From: Streptomyces odontomachi
GTDB lineage: Bacteria > Actinomycetota > Actinomycetes > Streptomycetales > Streptomycetaceae
DNA length: 64,000 nucleotides
Reading direction: 5' to 3'
NCBI RefSeq assembly: GCF_024435355.1
Contig: NZ_JAMJWG010000002.1
Span: 1 to 64,000, forward strand
Below the pieces are notes generated by a model that ran no database searches, was not told the DNA's origin, and saw only the letters and a list, made by a program, of their open reading frames with translations. Both the position numbers and the translations under genes were made by a program. The stretch's first letter is position 1. Each line of letters begins with the position of its first letter. This document shows positions 9,383 through 17,572 of this stretch, piece by piece.

Positions 9383-9707
9383 CGACTGCGTCGACGTGGA
9401 ACGGGTGGCACGCTTTTGGAGCACGCTGCTGGACCGCCCGCAAGGGCCCTCCGAACCCGGCTGGATCTACCTCGGCCAGCCCGACGACCCACTGCCCCGC
9501 CTCGTCTTCCAGCCTGTCGGCGAACCCAAACAGGGCAAGGTGCGTCTGCACCTCGACATCGCGGTCGACGACATCGACCAGGGCATCGCCCAGGTCGTCG
9601 CCCTCGGCGGCCGGTTCACAGGCGAGCGGCACGACTACGACGACGGTGTGGTCGTCGTCATGGCCGACCCCGAGGAGCACGAATTCTGCCTCACCCAGTA
9701 CTACTGA
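9354..9707 (+). CDS. VOC (glyoxalase/dioxygenase fold) family protein
   Basis: A single-domain 117-aa protein with paired beta-alpha-beta-beta-beta modules: GVTVDCVDVERVARFWSTLL at the N-terminus, HLDIAVDDIDQGIAQVVALGG in the middle, and a terminal MADPEEHEFCLTQYY strand. The H (KVRLHLDI) and the E of DPEEHEF sit where VOC metal ligands or their relics usually sit. The actinobacterial glyoxalase-like subgroup is mostly uncharacterised. Start at 9354 is preferred because of the overlapping stop of the duplicated leader, which would couple translation. Confidence 0.82.
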   Translation: MTNRWTGVTVDCVDVERVARFWSTLLDRPQGPSEPGWIYLGQPDDPLPRLVFQPVGEPKQGKVRLHLDIAVDDIDQGIAQVVALGGRFTGERHDYDDGVVVVMADPEEHEFCLTQYY

Positions 9708-10134
9708 CACCGCACACAGCCCCGCCTTTCACGGCGCGCCAAGCGCCGACGCCCGACACCTTCGGCACGGCGACGGCGACGGCGACGGCGACGGTCTGCA
9801 ACGCCACCCGGGCCCCGTGTCCTCCGACCGTCCCCCGACCCCCGTCCGACCCGACCGGCATCAGACGCTCGCAACGAAGCCGTAGAACACGCCGCGCCGT
9901 TGACCTGGTCCAGCCACCAGCCCACAGGCAGTGTCCGGCATCCAGGACAAGACCACGAACGGGTGACGTGATGCGTTCGAGCGCCCTTCTTTCCCCCTGG
10001 AGTGCGACCTGCCCGGCCCGTACCAGCCAATAGAACATCCGTCCATCATCTGCCCCTGAGAAGCCCGTTACGGACCCCCTGCGGAGGCGTTCTTAGAGCA
10101 TCAGTACCCCTTACGCGCCCAGATGGAGGACGCC
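9708..10134. other. Intergenic stretch with a GGCGAC hexamer run
   Basis: About 430 bp without a convincing gene. Positions 9768-9795 hold roughly 4.5 tandem copies of GGCGAC. The 3' end (10081-10134) must contain the promoter of the small peptide/ABC operon; no clear -35/-10 pair was seen. Confidence 0.45.
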
Positions 10135-10281
10135 ATGCATCCTGTACTCGCCCTCGTGCGCACGCCTCTTGGATTCGAACAGCGGCGGCCCGTCGCAAAA
10201 GCGTCCGTCGTCGACACGCAGAAGGTTGACGCCGCCGCCTCCCGTCGCTCAGCACGCCCGCAAACGAGGTGGGCGGCATGA
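10135..10281 (+). CDS. 48-residue peptide gene coupled to ABC exporter
   Basis: A short gene beginning MHPVLALVRTPLGFE and ending ARPQTRWAA. A near-consensus GGAGGA (10125-10130) lies 4 nt before the ATG, the best ribosome-binding site in the neighbourhood, and the TGA (10279-10281) overlaps the ATG of the downstream ABC transporter in the form ATGA. Both features argue for real translation. The peptide is basic, lacks Cys, and has no signal peptide. It could be a precursor peptide exported by the transporter or simply a leader that sets transporter translation. I do not recognise a known RiPP class, and no modifying enzyme is adjacent. Confidence 0.6.
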   Translation: MHPVLALVRTPLGFEQRRPVAKASVVDTQKVDAAASRRSARPQTRWAA

Positions 10282-12308
10282 GCGGACCCACCGATGCAGC
10301 CGCCGACAGCGCCCCCGAATCGCGCGCCGCCCGCCGGAATCCCCCGGACACCACGGCACCTGCCGAACCCGCGGGCGAACCGGAGGTCGTCCCCACCGCC
10401 TGCGAGCCGGACGCCACCTCGCAGACCGCTGCCCCCGGGTCGCAGATGCGGTACGTCGACCTGACCGGGAGGCGTGAAACGGCCGGCCGTTCCATTCGGA
10501 TGCGTGACATGGCCCGTCGGCTGCCCCAGTTGGTGCGTCGTTCACTGGCGCTCGCCTGGCGGGTCGACCGGCGGGCGACCCTGGGCCTGCTGCTGTGCCA
10601 GGCGGTCTCCGGCGTGATGCAGGCCCTCGGCCTCGTCGCCATCAGTGGAACCCTCACCGCACTGCTGACCAGCGGACACGTCTACGACAGGCTGGTGCAG
10701 GCGTGGCCGTCCGTGGCCCTGCTGGCCGGCGCCAGCGGCGTACGCGCCCTGCTGGGCATCACCGTCAACTGGCTCTCCGCCCGCCTGGGCCCGCTGATGT
10801 CGCGCGAGGCCGAGCAGATGCTGCTGACCGGCTGTGCCGAGGTGGAGCTGTGCGCCTATGACGAACCCGACTTCAACCGCGCCCGTGAAGCCGCCGACCG
10901 CGGCGCCCAGGTCACCGGTGACCTGATCAACCAGGGCCAGGACCTGATCGCTTCAGGCGCCAGCTTCCTCGCCGGGGCGATCGTGCTGGCCGGAGTGCAC
11001 TGGGTGCTCCTCCCGCTCCTGGTGGCGGCCAGCCTGCCACAGGCCGTCGCCCAGGTCAGCGCCGCCCGCGTACGGTACCTGGCGAACCTACGCAGCAACG
11101 GCGACCTGCGGATGCTGTCGGTGCTGCGCTGGCACATCTACACGAAGGACGCCGCCGACCAGATCCGCGCCAGCACCATGGCCGCGTTCCTGTCCGACCG
11201 ATACCGGCAGACGGTCGCCCGGATCAACCGCGAGGACCGGTCCGCAGCCGACCAGGGCGCCCGCATGTCCCTGGTCGGCGCCCTGTGCGGAGGCCTGGGA
11301 TCCGCAGTCGTGTGGGCGGCGGTCGTGTGGCTGCTGGCCAACGGCCGTATCAGCGTCGGCCATGCGGGAACGGCCGTCTTCGCCTTGCAGACGGTGGGCC
11401 AGTCGGTCCGCGCCCTGGTGTCCGTCGGGGCGCGAGCCGTGCGCACGGGACTGTTCATGGACGACTGGAGCGGCTTCCTGGACAAGGCGGGCGGGTTCCG
11501 CATGCACAGGGGCCCACGCCAGCCCGGGCCACCGCGGACCATCGAGATCAAGTCGGTCACCCACCGCTACGCAGGCAAGGACCAGGATGCACTGTCCGAC
11601 GTGTCCCTCACCCTGCGCCAAGGCGAGGTCACCGCTTTGGTCGGCTTCAACGGCTCGGGCAAATCCACGCTTTCGAAGCTGGTCAGCGGCCTGTACCTGC
11701 CCACACACGGACAGGTGCTGTGGGACGGCGCCCCCACGGACCAGGCCGACCCGCAGGCGCTGTGGCAGCATGTGGCCCTGGTGCCGCAGGACTACGCGCA
11801 CTGGCCACTGACCGCACGCGAGAACGTCACCCTCGGGCAGCCCACGGCACGCGGTGACGCCGCGGTGCAGGAAGCGTGCCAGGCCGCGGGCGCCGACGAG
11901 GTCGTCGACAGGCTCAACTCCGGCCTGGACACCCTCCTCGCCCGCGAGTGGCTGGGCGGTGAAGAGCTGAGCGGCGGACAGTGGCAGCGCATCGCCCTCG
12001 CGCGGGCGTTCTTCCGCAAGGCGGGGCTGCTCGTTCTCGACGAGCCGACCGCGAACCTGGACCCCCGTGCCGAACACCGCATCTTCCAGCGCCTGCGGGA
12101 CCTCGCTCGGGACCGGGTAGTGCTGCTGGTCACGCATCGCATCACCAACGTCGCCGTGGCCGACCGGATCGTGGTTCTCGACGAAGGCACGATCGTGCAG
12201 GAAGGCACCTACCCGGAGCTCGCCCAGCAACCGGGCCTGTTCCAGCAACTGCTGTCGTACCAGGTCACCGCCGAGCAGGAGAGCCGGAAACACCAGACAC
12301 CCGCATGA
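10278..12308 (+). CDS. ABC transporter, fused membrane and ATPase domains (exporter type)
   Basis: A 676-aa half-transporter. An approximately 75-residue polar N-terminus precedes a six-helix membrane domain (about 90-370) and a C-terminal nucleotide-binding domain with Walker A GFNGSGKST, Q-loop LVPQDYAHWPLT, signature LSGGQWQRIALARAF, Walker B LLVLDEPTANLD and H-loop THRITN, all intact. There is no C39 peptidase domain. It should act as a homodimer or with a distant partner to export a peptide or lipid-like product using ATP. ATG 10278 is chosen for ACGAGG upstream and the ATGA overlap with the peptide gene; GTG 10269 is possible. The next gene overlaps its stop. Confidence 0.9.
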   Translation: MSGPTDAAADSAPESRAARRNPPDTTAPAEPAGEPEVVPTACEPDATSQTAAPGSQMRYVDLTGRRETAGRSIRMRDMARRLPQLVRRSLALAWRVDRRATLGLLLCQAVSGVMQALGLVAISGTLTALLTSGHVYDRLVQAWPSVALLAGASGVRALLGITVNWLSARLGPLMSREAEQMLLTGCAEVELCAYDEPDFNRAREAADRGAQVTGDLINQGQDLIASGASFLAGAIVLAGVHWVLLPLLVAASLPQAVAQVSAARVRYLANLRSNGDLRMLSVLRWHIYTKDAADQIRASTMAAFLSDRYRQTVARINREDRSAADQGARMSLVGALCGGLGSAVVWAAVVWLLANGRISVGHAGTAVFALQTVGQSVRALVSVGARAVRTGLFMDDWSGFLDKAGGFRMHRGPRQPGPPRTIEIKSVTHRYAGKDQDALSDVSLTLRQGEVTALVGFNGSGKSTLSKLVSGLYLPTHGQVLWDGAPTDQADPQALWQHVALVPQDYAHWPLTARENVTLGQPTARGDAAVQEACQAAGADEVVDRLNSGLDTLLAREWLGGEELSGGQWQRIALARAFFRKAGLLVLDEPTANLDPRAEHRIFQRLRDLARDRVVLLVTHRITNVAVADRIVVLDEGTIVQEGTYPELAQQPGLFQQLLSYQVTAEQESRKHQTPA

Positions 12309-13015
12309 ACCGCCCCACCACCACGTCAAGAAGCCCAGTCCCGATGGCTTCCCAGAGCCGGGCGGGCGCAGCCCATGAGGCCGTGGCCACCGCGGAGCGC
12401 AGTGTGGCCCTGTGCCGGCGTGCCGCGAACCACTCACCGGAGCGTTACGAGCCGGCCCTTGCCCGTGCGCTGCCGCTCCTGAGCCTCCTTCAGGGACGGG
12501 TCGACGACCCCGCAGCAGCCGTGGCGTCGGCCAGCGAAGGGGTGGCCCTCACCCGGCGCCTGGCCGAGTCCGACTGGCGGACGTACCACCCCCTGACCGC
12601 CCGACGGCTCCGTTTCCTCGCCCGTGCCCTGCTGCGCGCCGGTGACCATGCGGCTGCCCTGGCCTGCCTCGAGGAGTCCGAGTCCGTCCTGCGGGAGGTG
12701 CTGGAGCGCGCCGGTGCGGAGACCGACCGCCACACGCCCGAACTCGCCGAGACCCACTTCCACCTCGCCTTCGCCCTCCGTGCGGCAGCGCTGGCGCACC
12801 TCGCCGCCGGCCGCCCCGGCGAAGCGGTCACCGCACTGTGCGCTCTCCTTGCCCTCACACAGCGCGCCGACGGCACCGGTGTCCACGCCCTCTGCGTCAG
12901 GGCCTTCGCCGAGGCCCGCGCGGCGGAACCGGAGGAGATCGTGCCGGCGTGGCAGCGGCAGGTGGCCGAGCCGTACCCGACGTTCGTCTATCGCATCTCG
13001 ACGGACGGGGCCTGA
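12305..13015 (+). CDS. TPR-like helical-repeat protein coupled to ABC exporter
   Basis: A 236-aa all-helical protein with Ala/Leu-rich repeats of about 35-45 residues (HEAVATAERSVALCRRAA, AAAVASASEGVALTRRLAE, LACLEESESVLREVLERAG), in the style of degenerate tetratricopeptide repeats. No enzyme motif is visible. The ATG overlaps the TGA of the ABC transporter gene (ATGA), so the two proteins are probably made in step. It may be a scaffold or partner of the exporter or of its substrate; this is inference from context only. Confidence 0.7.
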   Translation: MNRPTTTSRSPVPMASQSRAGAAHEAVATAERSVALCRRAANHSPERYEPALARALPLLSLLQGRVDDPAAAVASASEGVALTRRLAESDWRTYHPLTARRLRFLARALLRAGDHAAALACLEESESVLREVLERAGAETDRHTPELAETHFHLAFALRAAALAHLAAGRPGEAVTALCALLALTQRADGTGVHALCVRAFAEARAAEPEEIVPAWQRQVAEPYPTFVYRISTDGA

Positions 13016-13068
13016 GATGACGGGCCTGCGCCCCCGGGAGCGCGGGATGCGCAGCGCACGCGTCGCCC

Positions 13069-13785
13069 TCAAGGGCAGGCCTGCCGTGTGTGCGTCGACG
13101 CATCGGCCGTACCCTCGCCGAGCAGGAGTGCAGCGACCGCCTCCGGGGCCTCGTGCATGGCGTCGTGGCCGGTCGGGAGGTCGTGCACCCGCCACTCGGG
13201 ATCGGCTAGGAGTCGGGTGCGCAGTCCAGCGAACGGCGTCCGGTCCTCCCATCCCGAGCAGTAGACGAACTCCCGGCAGGGAACCCGAGCGAGCGCGCCG
13301 GTGAGCCGGATCGTCTGGAGGAACGACGCGAGGGGATGGGGACGGCGGCGGGGGTCGTCGCTGCCGCCGTCCGGCGGTCGGACGGCGTAGCCGGTGCCCG
13401 CCACGCCGGCGACGGCCACCGCCCGGAAGTACTCGTTCGTCGACGACCACCACGAGTCGCCGTCACGCGGCACGAAGGCGTCGAGATGCACCAGCCGTGA
13501 GATCCGGCCGTCGGCGCGGTCGGCGACGGCGGCGATCACCAACCCGGCGTAGCTGTGGCCGACCAGCGTCGCGCCGGTGATGTGGTTGTGCTCGAGGTAC
13601 CGCACCACGTCGTCGGCGTGCGTGTCGAGGTTGGCGGTCGCGACCGTCGCGTTGTCGTCGTCCGGCCGCAGACCGGTCAGGGTCAGGGCGTGCACGGCAT
13701 GACCGGCTCGCTCCAGCAACGGAACCACCTCCTCAAACGCCCAGGAACCCTTCCAGGCGCCGGGCACGAGGACGAACGTTGCCAT
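13069..13785 (-). CDS. Alpha/beta hydrolase (esterase-like)
   Basis: A 238-aa cytoplasmic alpha/beta hydrolase. The strand-helix opening FVLVPGAWKGSWAFEEVVPLL supplies the oxyanion region, GHSYAG gives the nucleophile Ser78, and GHDAMHEAPEAVA near the C-terminus gives the catalytic His. This is the pattern of small Streptomyces esterases related to plant methylesterase and hydroxynitrile-lyase proteins. ATG 13785 is well supported by GAAGGAGAG immediately upstream. It is divergent from an AraC-type activator 153 bp away that probably controls it. Confidence 0.88.
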   Translation of the reverse strand: MATFVLVPGAWKGSWAFEEVVPLLERAGHAVHALTLTGLRPDDDNATVATANLDTHADDVVRYLEHNHITGATLVGHSYAGLVIAAVADRADGRISRLVHLDAFVPRDGDSWWSSTNEYFRAVAVAGVAGTGYAVRPPDGGSDDPRRRPHPLASFLQTIRLTGALARVPCREFVYCSGWEDRTPFAGLRTRLLADPEWRVHDLPTGHDAMHEAPEAVAALLLGEGTADASTHTRQACP

Positions 13786-13924
13786 GCGTCTCTCCTTCTG
13801 TCGCAAGCCGCGGCGGCGAGGCGCGCCACCGCGCCGCCGTGTGGTCCGCTCGGACGCTCCGCCCGTCTGAAGACCACTCCGCATGGAGGCAGTGTCACCA
13901 GATCACCGTGTGGCGTGCTACCGC

Positions 13925-13930
13925 TAGAAT
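13925..13930 (+). promoter_or_regulatory. -10 box for leaderless AraC-type regulator gene
   Basis: TAGAAT ends 8 nt before ATG 13939. The spacing leaves no room for a ribosome-binding site and indicates a transcript starting at or next to the start codon, common in Streptomyces. No clear -35 was found. Confidence 0.5.
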
Positions 13931-13938
13931 GCCAACCG

Positions 13939-14784
13939 ATGCCCGTTCGCCGCCAACCTCGCCCGACGGCCGGTGTGACGTCACATGTGTGGCCCTCCGG
14001 CGGGCGCCACCTGTGGCCGTCCGGCGAGACAAGCGCCGTGCAGTCGCACGCACGGGGACACCTGGTATACGCGGCCAGCGGCGTCTTGGCGGTTCACACC
14101 CAGTACGGCACGTCGATCGTCCCCGCCAACCGGGTCGCCTGGACCCCCGCCGGCTTCACGCACTACCACCGCGCCCATGGCGACACCGATATGCGGATCG
14201 TCTTCCTCGCACCGTCCCTCGCCCGGCTCCTGCCGGACGATCCCGCCGTGTTCCGGGCCTCCGGCCTGGCCCGCGAGGTCCTGCTCGCGCTGACCGGCCC
14301 TCGCAACTACGACGATGACGCGCCGCACTACAGCCGCGCCGCGCGCACTCGCCTCCTTCGCGTCCTCGTCGATGAACTCCGCGAAGCGCACGAGCAGCCA
14401 CTGCACCTGCCGGAGCCACGGGACGACCGGCTGCAGGCCATCGCCCGGATGCTGCGGGAGAAGCCGGCAGACAACACCACGCTGGCCGAACTCGGGAAGT
14501 CGATCGGAGCCAGCAACCGCACCCTCAGCCGGCTGTTCCGCAACGAACTCGGCATGACCTTCTATGAGTGGCGCACGCAGCTACGCGTCTACCACGCACT
14601 CGTACTCCTCGCTGCCGGCCACGACACCATCCGAACCGCCTACGCCTGCGGATGGGCCAACCCCAGCAGCTTCATCGCGGCGTTCACCCACATCATCGGA
14701 ACGACCCCGGGCCGCTACCGAACCGGTCTCCAGACCACTGCCCACGCCTCCCGACTCCCGACGGCGGCCGCGTCCTCGGGGTGA
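13939..14784 (+). CDS. AraC-family transcriptional regulator
   Basis: A 281-aa protein with an N-terminal cupin-like sensing domain (WPSGETSAVQSHARGHLVYA, then HTQYGTSIVPANRVAWTPAG) and a C-terminal pair of helix-turn-helix motifs: TLAELGKSIGASNRTLSRLF, then IRTAYACGWANPSSFIAAF and the usual TPGRYR ending. The sensed ligand is unknown. Its gene is divergent from the alpha/beta hydrolase gene, which is its likely target. A -10 box 8 nt from the ATG suggests leaderless mRNA. Confidence 0.9.
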   Translation: MPVRRQPRPTAGVTSHVWPSGGRHLWPSGETSAVQSHARGHLVYAASGVLAVHTQYGTSIVPANRVAWTPAGFTHYHRAHGDTDMRIVFLAPSLARLLPDDPAVFRASGLAREVLLALTGPRNYDDDAPHYSRAARTRLLRVLVDELREAHEQPLHLPEPRDDRLQAIARMLREKPADNTTLAELGKSIGASNRTLSRLFRNELGMTFYEWRTQLRVYHALVLLAAGHDTIRTAYACGWANPSSFIAAFTHIIGTTPGRYRTGLQTTAHASRLPTAAASSG

Positions 14785-15201
14785 CTCGTACTGGCTCACC
14801 CCCGGGCCGATGCGATCCTCCACCGCGACACGTGGCCGCACAGCTGCGATGCCGGAAAATCGCCAGCCCTTCCCGTAGCGCGCGCTCACTGTCGCGGCAT
14901 GTCGCTCGAGAGTCGAGCCATCGTCCAGGCGGTCGGCAAGGAGGCGATCACGCGCTTCCTCGCCGAGGACGTCCCCCGGTTGTTCGTGCCGCGACGTCGA
15001 CGTCGCGTTTCACGGCCTTCGCGCCGCCGCCGAGCGGGTGGTCGTGGAGGAGACCATGACGGCGACCGGAGCCACTGGTCCGTAGGCGACGACGCCCGCT
15101 GCCCCCTCCCCCGCACGGCCAGCCCCGGCCCTCGTTTCACGTGTGGGGTGAGAAGCTCGGCGGTAGGCTGACCCTCTCGGGGCTTTTCGGGAGGTACCGC
15201 C
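14785..15201. other. Intergenic stretch with possible NTF2-like gene relic
   Basis: No intact gene. A start at 14899 (MSLESRAIVQAVGKE) soon loses coding character, while another plus-strand frame near 15000-15083 reads VAFHGLRAAAERVVVEETMT before a stop, which faintly resembles a SnoaL/NTF2-like fold strand. This may be a degenerate gene; support is weak. GGGAGG at 15190 is the Ku ribosome-binding site. Confidence 0.25.
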
Positions 15202-16128
15202 ATGCCCCGACCCATCTGGTCCGGTTCGATCAGCTTCGGCCTGGTCACGATCCCCATTCGGGTGACGGCGGCTGCCGAGGACCACTCGATCTCCTTCCAC
15301 CGGATCCACCTCGCCGACGGCGGCCGCGTCCGCAACCGCAAGGTGTGCGAGCTGGAGGACCGAGAGGTACCCGCGGACGAGATCGGGAAGGGCTACGAGA
15401 TCACGCGTGGCACCGTCGTCCCCATCAGCGACGACGAGCTGGACAACCTGCCCCTGCCCACGGCCAAGGCGATCGAGATCGTCGCCTTCCTGCCCGCCGA
15501 ACGCATCGACCCGATCCGCATCGCCGACGGCTACTACCTGGAGGCCGCCAACTCCGCGGCGAACAAGCCCTACGTGCTGCTGCGGCGGGCGCTGGAGCGT
15601 TCCAGCAAGGTGGCCATCGCCAAGTACGCCTGGCACAACCGCGAACGCCTGGGCATGCTCCGCGTCATCGGCAAGGCCATCGCCCTGCACGCCCTGAAGT
15701 GGGACGACGAAGTACGCGACCCCGCCAGCCTCGCTCCCCCGCCCGTCGACCTCAGCGACGAGGAGATCGAGGCCGCGATCCAGCTGATGGAGAGCATGGA
15801 CCGGGACGACGTCAGTGACTACACCGACGAGTACACCGAAGCCGTGGCCGCACTGATCGAGGCCAAGCGCGAAGGTGTCGAGCCGCCCCATCCCGCACGC
15901 GAGGAACAACCGGCACAGGTCGTCGACCTCATGGACGCCCTGCGCAACTCGGTCGAGAAGGCCCGCACCTCCCGCGGCGAAGACGCCACCGTCCACAAGA
16001 TGCCCGAACGGCAGAAGAAGACGGCGGCCAAGAGGACCACGAAGAAGGCAGCGCAGAAGACGACGAAGAAAACGGCGAAGAAAACGGCGAAGAAGGCCAG
16101 CGGCCGCCAGTCACGCCGTTCCGCCTAG
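15202..16128 (+). CDS. ku: Ku protein, non-homologous end joining
   Basis: A 308-aa bacterial Ku. The N-terminus MPRPIWSGSISFGLVTIPI and the core IADGYYLEAANSAANKPYVLL and SKVAIAKYAWHNRERLG are diagnostic of the Ku70/80 bridge and ring domain. Ku homodimers thread onto broken DNA ends and recruit ligase D. The C-terminal 60 residues form a Lys/Thr/Ala-rich tail (KKTAKKTAKKA repeats), an extended basic tail known in actinobacterial Ku that aids DNA binding. GGGAGG upstream supports the ATG. No ligD is present in the window. Confidence 0.95.
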   Translation: MPRPIWSGSISFGLVTIPIRVTAAAEDHSISFHRIHLADGGRVRNRKVCELEDREVPADEIGKGYEITRGTVVPISDDELDNLPLPTAKAIEIVAFLPAERIDPIRIADGYYLEAANSAANKPYVLLRRALERSSKVAIAKYAWHNRERLGMLRVIGKAIALHALKWDDEVRDPASLAPPPVDLSDEEIEAAIQLMESMDRDDVSDYTDEYTEAVAALIEAKREGVEPPHPAREEQPAQVVDLMDALRNSVEKARTSRGEDATVHKMPERQKKTAAKRTTKKAAQKTTKKTAKKTAKKASGRQSRRSA

Positions 16129-16326
16129 GCGGAGGGAACCGGCGCCGCGGCCGGGAGGTGGACGGTCATCATCAGACGGCTGGTTCCGGTGCCCGAGCCG
16201 CGGCGGGTGTCGGCGGTGTCGACGGCGGGCGTGTCGGCGGGTTCGTCCGACGACAGGCCGCGCAGGTGCGTGCGACCCTGACGTCCGTCGGGTCGTCGTG
16301 CTGCGAAAGTCGGGAAGTGGTACCGC

Positions 16327-16725
16327 ATGTTCATCCGGCCCTGGGACGCCTCCCTGGACCAAGCCGAATGGCAGGCCTGGATCACCGACGGCCACGACCA
16401 GTTCACCTGCCGTGCCCAGATCGTCGACGACCCCGAGGCCAAGGCCGACCTGCCGCGCCGCCAGATGGCGCACTTCCGGCCCGACGGCGACCACGCCCCC
16501 ATCGACCCCGACCAGCCGCCCTACGGACGGATGCTCCCCGGCATCCGCGGTCCGAAGCTGGATGTGATCGACGTACGGGCCGAGTTCAAGTACGACGACC
16601 ACAAGCCTGTCGAGCACCGCACCGCCGTCGCCTCCCGTCTCACCCGGCGCGGCCAGGGCCCGGACGTGCCCGCCGCACGCCAGCAGTTGCGCCGCCTGGA
16701 CCGCCTCGGCACCTGGAAGCCCTGA
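16327..16725 (+). pseudogene. PaiB-like FMN-binding regulator with a central in-frame deletion
   Basis: The 132-aa product opens with MFIRPWDASLDQAEWQAWI, the start of PaiB-type FMN-binding negative regulators, and closes with the family C-terminus (DDPEAKADLPRRQMAHF, PYGRMLPGIRG, FKYDDHKPVEHR). Family members are about 200-230 aa. Here the text jumps from residue about 24 (TDGHD) to the late QFTCRAQIVDDPEAK segment, so some 85-100 residues that build the FMN-binding barrel are missing, without a frameshift. The product is unlikely to bind FMN normally. Whether it is still expressed cannot be told. Confidence 0.65.
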
Positions 16726-16813
16726 CGAGGCTGCGGATCCTCGCCGGTAGCCATACGGCGTCTCGCTTGGGAAGGGTCCCGAAAGAGCGGCCTACGCTCA
16801 CCCCCTGCCCGGC

Positions 16814-17509
16814 TCACCGGGGCGGCGTGGCTCCCGAACCTTCCGCGCCGCGCCCCTGGGCGGTCCCCGACCCCAGCGCCGCCTCCAGCGCGTCGAACGC
16901 CGCGCACGCCCGTGCCCGGTGCTCGTCCGCCAGCGCTGCTGCCTTCTCCCCCGCCAGCAGGCGGCGAGCGGTGGTGACGTAGACCGAGCGGTAGGCGGCG
17001 ACGGTCAGGGCCGCCGCGAAGTCCGGGTCGGTGAATCCGGGGGCGGTCTCGGCGAAGGTCCGGGCCAGGGCCTCCTCCAACTCCTCGACTCCCTCGCGGG
17101 CCCGGGCGCGCAGGCCGGGCGAAGCGATGACGATCCGCCAGAAGGCGGGGAAGTCGTCGTCCACCGCGGACAGCGGGTGGTGCTGGTCGAGCAGCTCGAG
17201 CACCAGGCGGCGCAGGGCGCCCAGCGGGGACTCGTCCGGTCCGCGTCGCCGAACGGCTTCGGTGAACAGGTCGATCGCCTGGGGGATGCGGTCGATGAAG
17301 AGGTCCTCCTTGCGCGGGAAGTAGTTGAAGACCGTCATGGCGGAGACCTCGGCAGCTCGGGCCACCTCCGCCACGGTCACCTCGTCGAAGCCACGCGCAA
17401 CGAACAGCCTCGTCGCCACGTCCGAGATCCGCTGCCGCGTCGCCTGCTTCTTGCGCTCCCGCAGGGATCGTTCCGCAGCCCGGTCCTGGGCTTCCCGGTC
17501 CTTCGTCAT
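16814..17509 (-). CDS. TetR-family transcriptional regulator
   Basis: A 231-aa regulator with a standard N-terminal HTH: RISDVATRLFVARGFDEVTV, then AEVARAAEVSAMTVFNYF and RKEDLF. The C-terminal ligand domain is all-helical and typical of actinobacterial TetR proteins. ATG 17509 is chosen; a TTG at 17527 is less likely. The gene is divergent from the FAD monooxygenase gene with a 63-bp gap holding a GTCGAC-centred imperfect palindrome, so it most likely represses both and is released by an aromatic ligand. Confidence 0.9.
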   Translation of the reverse strand: MTKDREAQDRAAERSLRERKKQATRQRISDVATRLFVARGFDEVTVAEVARAAEVSAMTVFNYFPRKEDLFIDRIPQAIDLFTEAVRRRGPDESPLGALRRLVLELLDQHHPLSAVDDDFPAFWRIVIASPGLRARAREGVEELEEALARTFAETAPGFTDPDFAAALTVAAYRSVYVTTARRLLAGEKAAALADEHRARACAAFDALEAALGSGTAQGRGAEGSGATPPR

Positions 17510-17529
17510 GGCGGAGACTCTAGCCAAAG

Positions 17530-17564
17530 AATTTGAGTCGACATAATTTTTTAGTGGCTATAGT
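17530..17564. promoter_or_regulatory. Operator and leaderless promoter between TetR and FAD monooxygenase genes
   Basis: AATTTGAGTCGACATAATTT (17530-17549) is an imperfect palindrome centred on GTCGAC, in an AT-rich gap. TCGACA (17538-17543) and TATAGT (17559-17564) form a 15-bp-spaced -35/-10 pair for the monooxygenase, whose ATG is only 8 nt beyond the -10 box. A repressor bound here would cover the -35 element. Confidence 0.5.
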
Positions 17565-17572
17565 TTGTTGCC

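Noticed and set aside
13074..13085. GGCAGGCCTGCC as a terminator
   Set aside because: It is a loop-free palindrome inside the 3' coding end of the alpha/beta hydrolase gene; an effective RNA hairpin is unlikely.
16125..16502. Minus-strand frame ending beside Ku with text such as TSRLMMTVHLPAAAPVPSA
   Set aside because: The last 50 codons look coding and the stop abuts the Ku stop as convergent genes do, but the upstream part is antisense to the PaiB-like gene and has no recognisable fold. It may be the tail of a lost gene; not strong enough to list.
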